This document shows, piece after piece, positions 1 to 6,201 of a DNA stretch of 12,132 nucleotides. A program made the position numbers and the translations under genes. This DNA is from Firmicutes bacterium UBA5486 (GTDB lineage: Bacteria > Bacillota > UBA4882 > UBA10575): NCBI GenBank assembly GCA_002427045.1, contig DIPO01000011.1, positions 8,137-20,268 of the forward strand, given 5' to 3'. Each line of letters begins with the position of its first letter. The first letter of the stretch is position 1. The notes under the pieces are model-generated. The model saw only the letters and a program-made list of their open reading frames with translations. It had not been told where the DNA came from and did no database searches.

Positions 1-47
1 AGGCTATCAATATATTGTGCAGGGACAGAAAAAATCAATGACAACGC

Positions 48-113
48 AAAAAGCCCTATTTACCTATTGTTCGTATTGTGTAACAATAATTCTGACTAAA
101 AGGGCTTCTTTTT
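48..113 (+). terminator. Terminator-like nested stem-loop before the PBP homologue
   Basis: AAAAAGCCCT at 48-57 pairs with AGGGCTTcTTTTT at 101-113. Inside it TATTGTT (65-71) pairs with AACAATA (82-88). The descending arm ends in a T-rich run, as expected for a rho-independent terminator of an upstream + strand unit. The 40-base interior with its own hairpin is larger than usual, so this could also be a structured leader of the next gene. No gene is supported in positions 1-47; short open frames run in from the left edge but show nothing recognisable. Confidence 0.45.
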
Positions 114-168
114 AAAATAATGAAATAATCCCTTCTTATTTGGTTAAATTAACCAGAGGGGGGATTTT

Positions 169-1794
169 TTGTTGGCTAGATTGCAGTTCCGGGTGCGTTG
201 GCTCTGTTTTATTCTTTTCCTTTTCGGGATCTATCAGGTTCATCGTCTTATTAAACTCCAGGTAGTAGAGAATAAAGAATGGACAAGGCAGGCAGTAAAA
301 CAGCGTAGTAATGGTTTAATCTTATATGACCGGCGGGGTGAGATTAAGGACCGTTTTGGTAAGTCACTTACTGATAGAGAGTATCATACTTGTTTGGTAG
401 CCTTTCCCTCATTATTTTCCGAAGAAGAAAGAAATAAGATAGTAGAAGTTATAGGTGATTCTAAATTTGGCTTGTTATCTCCTGTAATAATAAACAATCC
501 AGATGAAAAAGTGCTTAGCTTATATACTGAGAATAAACCGGGTTTTGCTTTATGTTCGATTCCTTTGCGTTACAGTTCTAAACCTTTAGCAAATCATCTA
601 CTGGGCTATCTAGATCCTACAGGAAGAAAGGGAATTAGCGGTTTGGAGTATCTGTATCAAGATTCTTTGGCTGGTGATCATGCAGTTAAATTAGCTTTGA
701 TTACTGATGCTTATCGTTCTCCCATTCCGGGGCTGGGTTGGAGATATCAGGAGATTAGTGGCGGGAAAGTTCATAAGCATCTTGTTTTAACAATTGATCT
801 ATCTTGGCAACTGGTAGTAGAAGAGGTTATGGAAGAGATGAGCATAAGAAAAGGTGCAATTATTCTATTGGAAACCGGTAGTGGTAAGATTCGGGCAATG
901 GCTAGCCGTCCGGTTTTTGATCCTTATAATCCGGAAAAAAGTATGAATGATCATAATCAACCTTTTCTCAATCGGGCTCTTCAACCTTATCCACCCGGGC
1001 CTTTGCTCAGAATGTTGGTTGCTGCTGCTGCTTTAGAAGAAGGAAAGATTACCCCCGGAACGGTTTTTCATGATCCGGGTTATATTGATCTTGGTAAGGA
1101 GCGGTACTATTGTTCTCATCATAATCAAGGTGGGCATGGTGTTATTACATTTACCCAAGCACTGGCCTATGGCTGTGATCCGGTTATTTTAAAAGTAGCA
1201 CAGATGATCGGCCAAGAACGGCTTATCTTTATGGCTAAACATTTTGGCCTGGGGAAGAGTACGGCTCTGGCAGTTCTGGGGGAGTCTGTAGGGTATTTAC
1301 CTTCTGGGATTGAGAAAGAGGATTTTCCTAATTTTATCCTAGGAGAGCAGGGAATATTAACTACACCATTGCAAATTGCCGGAGCTTTTCAAATAGTGGC
1401 CGGTAACGGTTACTATTACCCTCCTGCTGTAGTTGAAGGTATACAGGAGATAAATGGTGAATGGTGTGAGCAGTTTTGGCCACCGGAGGGAAGAAAGGTG
1501 CTTTCCGATAAAACAGTAGCAGAATTACGTAAAATGCTGGAAAGCGTAGTTTTGTATGGAACCGGGCAAAAGGCACAGATTTCGCAGGGAGTTGCCGGGC
1601 AGGCTGGTAGAATTAGTACAGGAAAAATTAAGAATGGGGAAATGACATACTATGGCTGGTTTGCTGGTTTTACCCCGGTGTTTGCTCCGCGTCTGGTTGG
1701 AGTGGTCTTTCTTGAAGATGATTTATTAGGCGGAGAAAGGGCAGCTGAGATTTTCAGCTTATTAATGAGCCGAGTTTGGGAAGGAATAAAATAG
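169..1794 (+). CDS. Class B penicillin-binding protein homologue, predicted catalytically inactive
   Basis: This is a 541-residue bitopic membrane protein of the FtsI/PBP2/SpoVD transpeptidase superfamily. It has a short cytoplasmic N-terminus, one membrane segment at about residues 11-24, the pedestal-domain signature RRGEIKDRFGKSL (55-67), a GISGLE motif and a C-terminal transpeptidase-like fold ending in LTTPLQIAGAFQIVAGNG. All three catalytic motifs are replaced. The SxxK position reads PGPLLR (P278 for Ser, R281 for Lys). The SxN position reads GCD (335-337). The KTG position reads QAG (478-480). The frame is otherwise intact and the fold motifs are conserved, so this looks like a maintained pseudoenzyme, not a decaying gene. 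The TTG start at 169 follows a purine-rich GAGGGGGGA at 156-164. There is no PASTA domain, unlike SpoVD. It lies 130 bp before sigK with no terminator between them, so co-transcription and a sporulation role are plausible but inferred. A scaffold or regulator of a SEDS glycosyltransferase is one possible job. Confidence 0.85.
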   Translation: MLARLQFRVRWLCFILFLFGIYQVHRLIKLQVVENKEWTRQAVKQRSNGLILYDRRGEIKDRFGKSLTDREYHTCLVAFPSLFSEEERNKIVEVIGDSKFGLLSPVIINNPDEKVLSLYTENKPGFALCSIPLRYSSKPLANHLLGYLDPTGRKGISGLEYLYQDSLAGDHAVKLALITDAYRSPIPGLGWRYQEISGGKVHKHLVLTIDLSWQLVVEEVMEEMSIRKGAIILLETGSGKIRAMASRPVFDPYNPEKSMNDHNQPFLNRALQPYPPGPLLRMLVAAAALEEGKITPGTVFHDPGYIDLGKERYYCSHHNQGGHGVITFTQALAYGCDPVILKVAQMIGQERLIFMAKHFGLGKSTALAVLGESVGYLPSGIEKEDFPNFILGEQGILTTPLQIAGAFQIVAGNGYYYPPAVVEGIQEINGEWCEQFWPPEGRKVLSDKTVAELRKMLESVVLYGTGQKAQISQGVAGQAGRISTGKIKNGEMTYYGWFAGFTPVFAPRLVGVVFLEDDLLGGERAAEIFSLLMSRVWEGIK

Positions 1795-1924
1795 AATCGT
1801 GATCATCTGAAGGTATTCTCGGGGGTTGTTATTATCCAGGATTTGGCCTTATAGGGACTGGCACGGAACCCACTTTCAAAACATAAAGTAAAACATGCGG
1901 AGTTTTTCTTTCGGAGGTGGGTAA

Positions 1925-2632
1925 ATGATACTCCCTTTAATAGGGGTAATTTTAAACCTGATTAATCAGAAGTTTGCTTGGTTATTCTCTTATATATCAA
2001 ATAATAAAGTTTTTCCTTTACCATTAAGAGAAGAAGAAGAACGCAAACTAATCTTGAAGATGGAACAAGGTGATATGGAAGCTAGAAATACTCTGATTGA
2101 AAGAAACCTTCGGCTAGTTGCTCATATTGTAAAAAAATTTGATAATACTGGCGAAGATAATGAGGATTTAATTTCAATAGGAACCATTGGCTTAATTAAA
2201 GGTGTAAATACATATCAGAGAAAATACAATACTAGACTGGCTACCTATGCTGCTCGTTGCATAGAAAATGAGATTTTAATGCACCTACGTTCTACGAAAA
2301 AGTTGAGAAATGATCTCTTTTTACAGGATCCAATTGGTTCGGATAAAGAAGGAAACGAAATCACCCTATTAGATATCTTGGATACAGGTTCTGATATCGT
2401 TCCTGAGACTGTGGAGACGATATTGGAAGAAGAGAGATTACGGGAGAAATTAAATATTTTAGGGAAAAGGGAAAAAATGGTTGTAGAATTACGTTATGGT
2501 CTAAAGAATGGAAGCAATAAAACACAACGGGAGATTGCTAAAATGCTAGGGATTTCTAGATCATATGTTTCAAGGATTGAAAAGAAAGCTTTAAAAAAAT
2601 TGTTGAAGGAATTTATTGGTGAGGAAAAATAA
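1925..2632 (+). CDS. sigK: RNA polymerase sporulation sigma factor SigK (pro-sigma-K)
   Basis: This 235-residue sigma-70 family factor directs late mother-cell transcription during sporulation. Region 2 contains NLRLVAHIVKKF, EDLISIGTIGLIKG and LATYAARCIENEILMHLR, all close to Bacillus SigK. DPIGSDKEGNEI follows, and region 4 has the helix-turn-helix TQREIAKMLGISRSYVSRIEKKAL. The N-terminus is hydrophobic and runs into FSYISNNKVFPLPL. It matches the Bacillus pro-sequence layout, whose mature protein begins SYVKNN, so about 21 residues are probably removed by SpoIVFB-type intramembrane proteolysis. The gene is continuous, with no skin-like element splitting it. The ATG at 1925 has GGAGGTGG at 1913-1920, 7 bases from GGAGG to the ATG. 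In Bacillus the gene is transcribed by SigE; I saw only a partial SigE -10 (CATAAAGT, 1882-1889) with no matching -35. SigE itself is the nearest alternative, but sequence and N-terminus favour SigK. Confidence 0.93.
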   Translation: MILPLIGVILNLINQKFAWLFSYISNNKVFPLPLREEEERKLILKMEQGDMEARNTLIERNLRLVAHIVKKFDNTGEDNEDLISIGTIGLIKGVNTYQRKYNTRLATYAARCIENEILMHLRSTKKLRNDLFLQDPIGSDKEGNEITLLDILDTGSDIVPETVETILEEERLREKLNILGKREKMVVELRYGLKNGSNKTQREIAKMLGISRSYVSRIEKKALKKLLKEFIGEEK

Positions 2633-2672
2633 GTTCTATTATTGCAATCTTGCTTTTTGTATGACATAATGT

Positions 2673-2822
2673 TTAAAGAATTGCATAATTGATTGATTTA
2701 AATAATTAACCAGTTGCCTAGGCTTCACTTTTCGCTAAAGGGTGCGAAATAAGAACGCAAGTTATGCAATTCCCATATAAATTCCCATATATTTATTTCT
2801 GGGAAATTATGCAGTTCTTTAA
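2673..2822. repeat. MITE-like palindromic repeat, copy 1 (150 bp)
   Basis: TTAAAGAATTGCATAATT (2673-2690) and AATTATGCAGTTCTTTAA (2805-2822) are inverted repeats matching at 17 of 18 positions. Inside lies a second inverted pair, TTTCGC (2730-2735) and GCGAAA (2744-2749), and another copy of the terminal core, GTTATGCAATTCCC (2761-2774). Copy 2 at 3361-3588 shares these parts in the opposite orientation. No coding potential is visible. It behaves like a non-autonomous palindromic element; a structured RNA is the alternative. Confidence 0.65.
2768..2791. repeat. Tandem duplication of a 12-bp unit inside repeat copy 1
   Basis: AATTCCCATATA occurs twice in direct succession (2768-2779 and 2780-2791). 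A downstream GGGAAATT (2801-2808) can pair with the AATTCCC units, giving a further small hairpin within the larger repeat. Confidence 0.7.
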
Positions 2823-2879
2823 GTTAGAAAGAAACATTAACCCGAGGAAAATTAAGTTTTAAAGCGGCAAAATAGGGGG

Positions 2880-2908
2880 AACCGCCTTAAATGGCGGTTT
2901 TCATTATT
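2880..2908 (+). terminator. Hairpin terminator between sigK and ymxH
   Basis: AACCGCC (2880-2886) pairs perfectly with GGCGGTT (2893-2899) across a 6-base loop, followed by a T-rich but interrupted tail (TTTCATTATTT). It most likely ends sigK-side transcription and separates it from ymxH. The imperfect T tract lowers confidence. Confidence 0.6.
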
Positions 2909-2910
2909 TG

Positions 2911-2952
2911 AATTATTAGCCGGAAGTATCTTTTACCTTCCAGGAAAATAAT
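2911..2952 (+). promoter_or_regulatory. Nested inverted repeat in the ymxH leader
   Basis: AATTATT (2911-2917) pairs with AATAATT (2946-2952). Inside it GGAAGTA (2922-2928) pairs with TACCTTCC (2934-2941), with one bulged C and a 5-base loop. It sits directly before the GGGGGG ribosome binding site of ymxH. An RNA structure or operator is possible; no function can be assigned. Confidence 0.3.
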
Positions 2953-2972
2953 TATAACTGGGGGGTTGAAAT

Positions 2973-3218
2973 ATGCGTCTTTCGGATTTTTTAGGAAAAG
3001 AAGTAATCAATCTGGTAGATGGTAGTAAGATCGGCCGGGTTAGTAAAATAGATTTTCTGATTGATCTGGAAAAAGCAATGATTAGATCAATAATTCTTCC
3101 GGGAAAAGGGTTTTTCTTCCGTGTAGAACAGGAGATTCCATGGACTGCAGTGAAAAAGATTAGTCATGATCTAGTTTTATTGGAATGTGAAGAGAAAAAT
3201 GTAACACCATCCCAGTAA
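2973..3218 (+). CDS. ymxH: YlmC/YmxH family PRC-barrel sporulation-associated protein
   Basis: This is an 81-residue small beta-barrel protein. The N-terminal MRLSDFLGKEVINLVDGSKIGRV pattern, a central IRSIILPG segment and the IPWTAVKKISHDLVLLE ending are typical of the YlmC/YmxH (PRC-barrel-like) family, whose members are usually 80-90 residues. The biochemical role is not established; the family is common in spore formers. The ATG at 2973 is preceded by a G-run (2960-2965) acting as ribosome binding site. In Bacillus subtilis ymxH lies just upstream of spoVFA (dpaA), and here it again precedes the dipicolinate/lysine cluster, though with dapB in between. Hairpins on both sides suggest it is its own short transcription unit. 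Confidence 0.85.
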   Translation: MRLSDFLGKEVINLVDGSKIGRVSKIDFLIDLEKAMIRSIILPGKGFFFRVEQEIPWTAVKKISHDLVLLECEEKNVTPSQ

Positions 3219-3269
3219 AAAGTATACAGGAGAGCTATCTTACTTCTAATTTATGGGGAGACTAATTGT

Positions 3270-3297
3270 AGGTTGGCTCATGCCAACCTTTAGTTAT
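3270..3297 (+). terminator. Hairpin terminator after ymxH
   Basis: AGGTTGGC (3270-3277) and GCCAACCT (3282-3289) form a perfect 8-bp stem with a TCAT loop. The following TTAGTTATT is T-rich but not continuous. The position, about 50 bp after the ymxH stop, fits a terminator. Confidence 0.6.
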
Positions 3298-3360
3298 TGG
3301 AGAAATACTTGTAGCTTTAGAATTCGAGGGAATTAACTTTATTAACCACAATATATAATC

Positions 3361-3588
3361 TTAAATTTAAATTAATTAAGGGAATTGGATAAATACCGAT
3401 CTCAGATTTTTCGCACCTTTTTAAATAAAGGTTAGCTAAATTAATTTTTAAAAATGGATGGGAAATAAACCCGGCTTAATTGGGAAGTTGCGAAAAGGGA
3501 GGCCTAAGAATTTATTTAACAATTTTACGATTCATTTAGCAATCATGCAATTCCCTTAATTATTAAAACATACAAAAATTTAAATTTA
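3361..3588. repeat. MITE-like palindromic repeat, copy 2 (about 230 bp, inverted relative to copy 1)
   Basis: The outer arms are TTAAATTTAAATT (3361-3373) and AATTTAAATTTA (3577-3588). The next arms are AATTAAGGGAATTGGAT (3374-3390) and ATGCAATTCCCTTAATT (3544-3560). The inner pair is TTTTCGC (3408-3414) and GCGAAAA (3490-3496), enclosing about 75 bp with a further hairpin ACCTTT/AAAGGT (3415-3432). Its reverse complement contains CTTAGGCCTCCCTTTTCGC, which matches CCTAGGCTTCACTTTTCGC of copy 1 at 16 of 19 positions, and a GGTGCGAAA half also found in copy 1. Copy 1 looks like the same element with the central loop deleted. The element fills the gap before dapB and may carry its promoter region. 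Confidence 0.65.
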
Positions 3589-3602
3589 GATGAGATGAGC
3601 TA

Positions 3603-3636
3603 GGGGAGGTGAATGCGCAAAACGCGCATACTTATG
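3603..3636 (+). promoter_or_regulatory. dapB ribosome binding site with a hairpin over the first start codon
   Basis: A strong GGGGAGG (3603-3609) is only 3 bases before the first ATG (3613). That ATG starts a perfect 6-bp hairpin, ATGCGC (3613-3618) with GCGCAT (3624-3629) and a 5-base loop. If it folds, the next in-frame ATG (3634) comes to an effective distance of 7 bases (TGA plus ACTT) from GGAGG. This looks like a structured spacer selecting the second start. Confidence 0.5.
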
Positions 3637-4434
3637 GAAAAAACACGTGTTCTGGTATCAGGGGCTTATGGCCGGATGGGTAGAGAAGTAGTAAAAGCAG
3701 TTGTTACTCAGGATGATATGGTTTTGGTAGGAGCAGTTGATAAAATTGGGGTGGAATCTGACATCGGTAAGGTTTGTGGTCTGGATAAATTAGGAGTGAA
3801 TATTGAAAAAGATCTATTGGCAACTTTAAAGCGAACCAAACCAGATGTGATGGTTGATTTTACAACTCCATTAGTGATTATGGAGAATATAAGGATTGCG
3901 GCTGAAGCAAAAGTGGCTGGAGTAATTGGGACTACCGGGCTTACCGGAGAAAACCTGGAAGAAGTAAATGAACTGGCTCTACAGAGCGGAAAAGCATTTT
4001 TAGTTGCTCCCAATTTTGCGATTGGTGCAGTATTAATGATGCGTTTTGCCCGTGAAGCAGCAAGATATTTTCCAGATGTAGAGATTATAGAGTTGCATCA
4101 TGATCGTAAGATCGATGCGCCTTCAGGCACTGCCTTAAAAACAGCGGAGATGATCGCTGCTGGCCGGGTAATGGAACCATTAGTGAAACCAGCTCCTTTA
4201 GAAAAGATTGATGGGGCAAGAGGTGGAGAATACCTTGGAACGAAGATTCATAGTCTAAGATTGCCGGGACTAATTGCCCATCAGGAAATAATCTTTGGAA
4301 ATCAGGGACAAACTCTAACCATCAGGCACGATTCTCTTGAGAGAACCTCTTTCATGCCGGGAGTCTTAATGGCGATTAGAAAGCTTAGAACCTTAAAAGG
4401 ATTTTTCTATGGGTTAGAATCAATAATGGATTAA
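3613..4434 (+). CDS. dapB: 4-hydroxy-tetrahydrodipicolinate reductase DapB
   Basis: DapB reduces the DapA product to tetrahydrodipicolinate with NAD(P)H, in the diaminopimelate/lysine pathway of the cytoplasm. The Rossmann motif GAYGRMG is at residues 17-23, and GTTGL follows. The active-site signature HHDRKIDAPSGTA is at 162-174 (His162/His163 and Lys166), and the C-terminal block is IHSLRLPGLIAHQEIIFG...GQTLTIRHDS...FMPGV. The numbering is from 3613 (273 residues). The second ATG at 3634 gives 266 residues beginning MEKTRVLVSGAYG, the usual DapB length and N-terminus, and is probably the main start (see the hairpin entry). It heads the DAP/dipicolinate cluster, although 143 bp separate it from dpaA. 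The product feeds both cell-wall diaminopimelate and spore dipicolinate. Confidence 0.96.
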   Translation: MRKTRILMEKTRVLVSGAYGRMGREVVKAVVTQDDMVLVGAVDKIGVESDIGKVCGLDKLGVNIEKDLLATLKRTKPDVMVDFTTPLVIMENIRIAAEAKVAGVIGTTGLTGENLEEVNELALQSGKAFLVAPNFAIGAVLMMRFAREAARYFPDVEIIELHHDRKIDAPSGTALKTAEMIAAGRVMEPLVKPAPLEKIDGARGGEYLGTKIHSLRLPGLIAHQEIIFGNQGQTLTIRHDSLERTSFMPGVLMAIRKLRTLKGFFYGLESIMD

Positions 4435-4494
4435 CCCCGCAATAGAGTAGTTTGATTTTTGGCACTTCTCCTTTTCCCCGGGAATATATTACTA

Positions 4495-4523
4495 TTGACT
4501 GGTGATTGTTTTTAGATTGTAGT
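4495..4523 (+). promoter_or_regulatory. Weak candidate vegetative promoter before dpaA
   Basis: TTGACT (4495-4500) and TGTAGT (4518-4523) are separated by 17 bp and resemble SigA boxes (5/6 and 4/6). TTGACT and AGTCAA (4521-4526) also form an inverted repeat, so this may be an operator instead. A SigK-type promoter, expected from Bacillus, was not clear: CATAACCTG (4536-4544) matches only part of the CATAnnnTA -10. Confidence 0.25.
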
Positions 4524-4580
4524 CAAGTTTAAGAACATAACCTGTTGGCCTGGTAATTAAGGGAAAGGGAGGATTTTTTG

Positions 4581-5504
4581 ATGAGGGATTCCTTAAAAAA
4601 ATATGGTATAACAATACTTGGCGGCGACCATAGACAGGTGATGGTAGCAGAAAGTATGATCGACCATGTTGCCTGGGTTAAAACCTATGGTTTATTAGGA
4701 GTTCCTAATCTTCCACATCTATTTCCGGCAGCAAACCTGGAAGAAGCGATAGCCGGTTCCCGGGTAATTATCCTTCCAATAAGTGGTGTTGATTCTAAGG
4801 GGCTAGTTAGAGTATCCGATCCTGCGGTTACAATTAAGATTAATCAAGAGTTTTGGCAGCAAGTTACAGCTGGAACTTTGATTGTTACGGGATCCTTCCC
4901 ACTGCAGCTTAAAACAGAAGCAGTTCAAAAGGGTGTAAAAATCTTTGAATATGCAGAAATTAATGAGATTGCCATTCCGAATGCGATTCCAACAGCGGAA
5001 GGAGCAATTCAATTGGCAATGGAAAAGACCTCATTTACTATAGATGGTTCGTGTTGTCTAGTTTTTGGATTTGGCAGAGTTGCCCAAGCACTTGCTAAAA
5101 GATTATCTGCTTTGAAAGCTACCATCATTATTGCTGCTCGAAGCAATGAACAGCTTAGAAGGGCTGCTGATTTAGGATATACACCATTACACCTGAGCAG
5201 TTTAGCTGAGGAGATAAACAAAACAGATCTGATCTTTAATACGATTCCGGCCTTGATTGTAACCGAGGAAATAGTTGAAAAGATAAAACCCGAAACAGTA
5301 ATAATTGATTTAGCTTCAGCACCAGGTGGTGTTGACTTCCAGGCTGCTGGGAAATACGGATTAACTGCTATTTTGGCATTAGGGCTACCGGGGAAAGTAG
5401 CGCCTTTAACTGCAGGAAAAATTCTCGCTACCCAACTTCCAGGCTTAATTAAACAAGAAATTAGCTATCAAAATATGGAAAACAGCCTGGAGGTGCTGAG
5501 ATGA
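4581..5504 (+). CDS. dpaA: Dipicolinate synthase subunit A
   Basis: DpaA (SpoVFA) is the oxidoreductase subunit that, with DpaB, converts the DapA product or a derivative to dipicolinic acid in the mother cell for loading into the spore core. The N-terminal domain begins with ITILGGDHRQVMVAE, the GGDxRQ signature of the family. The middle has INEIAIPNAIPTAEGAI, as in Bacillus DpaA. A Rossmann nucleotide-binding GFGRVA lies near residue 163, then AARS, NTIPALIV, VIIDLASAPGGVDF and LALGLPGKVAPLTAG. The length of about 307 residues is close to the usual 300. A TTG at 4578 immediately precedes this ATG; the ATG is preferred because GGGAGG (4567-4572) lies 8 bases away. The last 4 bases overlap the dpaB start (ATGA), so the two subunits are translationally coupled. 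Confidence 0.95.
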   Translation: MRDSLKKYGITILGGDHRQVMVAESMIDHVAWVKTYGLLGVPNLPHLFPAANLEEAIAGSRVIILPISGVDSKGLVRVSDPAVTIKINQEFWQQVTAGTLIVTGSFPLQLKTEAVQKGVKIFEYAEINEIAIPNAIPTAEGAIQLAMEKTSFTIDGSCCLVFGFGRVAQALAKRLSALKATIIIAARSNEQLRRAADLGYTPLHLSSLAEEINKTDLIFNTIPALIVTEEIVEKIKPETVIIDLASAPGGVDFQAAGKYGLTAILALGLPGKVAPLTAGKILATQLPGLIKQEISYQNMENSLEVLR

Positions 5505-6100
5505 AATTACAAGGTATGCGAATTGGCTTTGGGTTTACTGGCTCATATTGTACAATCCCGGAAGTTATACCAGAAGTAAAGAGGCTTAAGGATGAAGGAG
5601 CGGATCTTTTTCCGATTTTTTCATCGGCAGTATTTGAGACTGATACCAGGTTTGGTAAAGCGGAGGATTTGCAGAAAACAATTTATCAGATCACCGGAAG
5701 AGAACCTTGGCAAAGTTTGGTAGAGGTAGAACCTATTGGCCCGAAAAGATTATTGGATATTATGGTTGTAGCTCCATGTACAGGAACGACTTTAGGCCGT
5801 TTGGCTCTGGGGATTTCTGATACCCCCGTAACTTTAGCTTGTAAAGCCCATCTAAGAAATAATCGTCCAGTAGTAGTGGCGATTTCAACTAATGACGGAT
5901 TGGGTGCGAATTTATCTAATTTGGCTGCTATGCTAAACCGGCAAAATATCTATTTTGTACCTTTTGGCCAAGATGACCCTCTCCGGAAGCCTAAGTCTTT
6001 GGTGGCTAAAATGACTTTATTACAGGAGGCAATTATCAAGGCTTTAAAGGGAGAACAAATCCAACCGGTTTTAATAGAGAATATTAAAGGAAAAGAATAA
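5501..6100 (+). CDS. dpaB: Dipicolinate synthase subunit B (flavoprotein)
   Basis: DpaB (SpoVFB) is a 199-residue flavoprotein-fold partner of DpaA, needed for dipicolinate formation. Family features are the N-terminal IGFGFTGSYCTIPEV (FMN-type phosphate loop), IFSSAVFETDTRFG, the central VVAPCTGTTLGRLALGISDTP block and the RPVVVAISTNDGLG segment. The ATG overlaps the dpaA stop, and GGAGGTG (5490-5496) is the ribosome binding site inside the end of dpaA. In Bacillus the next gene is asd; here the following 110 bp hold only a repeat fragment and the aspartokinase leader. Expression in the mother cell under SigK is inferred from Bacillus, not seen in this sequence. Confidence 0.95.
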   Translation: MKLQGMRIGFGFTGSYCTIPEVIPEVKRLKDEGADLFPIFSSAVFETDTRFGKAEDLQKTIYQITGREPWQSLVEVEPIGPKRLLDIMVVAPCTGTTLGRLALGISDTPVTLACKAHLRNNRPVVVAISTNDGLGANLSNLAAMLNRQNIYFVPFGQDDPLRKPKSLVAKMTLLQEAIIKALKGEQIQPVLIENIKGKE

Positions 6101-6134
6101 TTAGGGTTGAAGTATTAATTGCCGATTATGGCCA

Positions 6135-6170
6135 AATATCAAGTAATTGAATTATGCAATTTCTTACTGG
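6135..6170. repeat. Solo end of the MITE-like repeat family
   Basis: AATTATGCAATTTC (6150-6163), followed by TTA, matches the right arm of copy 1 (AATTATGCAGTTC, 2805-2817) and the arm of copy 2 (ATGCAATTCCC). No partner arm is seen in this gap, so it is a remnant or independent half-site. Confidence 0.45.
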
Positions 6171-6187
6171 TAATAATGTGACAAAAA

Positions 6188-6201
6188 AGGAGTGAACTCC
6201 T
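6188..6201 (+). promoter_or_regulatory. Ribosome binding site of the aspartokinase inside a small hairpin
   Basis: AGGAG (6188-6192) pairs with CTCCT (6197-6201) across a TGAA tetraloop. The left arm is the Shine-Dalgarno sequence for the aspartokinase, so folding would hide it. GGAG is 9 bases before an in-frame ATT (6202) but 18 bases before the first standard start, TTG (6211). The stem is short and its effect is inferred. Confidence 0.45.

Noticed and set aside
1..118. Possible C-terminal end of an upstream gene
   Set aside because: More than one frame is open from the left edge, but they are short, give unrecognisable peptides and run through the hairpin at 48-113.
1857..1875. Sigma-54-like TGGCACG before sigK
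   Set aside because: The -24 half looks good, but the correctly spaced -12 TTGC is absent (the sequence reads CCAC).
3589..3612. Lysine riboswitch (L box) before dapB or the aspartokinase
   Set aside because: The gaps are occupied by the repeat elements or are too short, and no lysine-box core was recognised.
2633..3612. CRISPR array
   Set aside because: The repeats are inverted, few, diverged and irregularly spaced, unlike evenly spaced direct repeats with unique spacers, and no cas genes are present.
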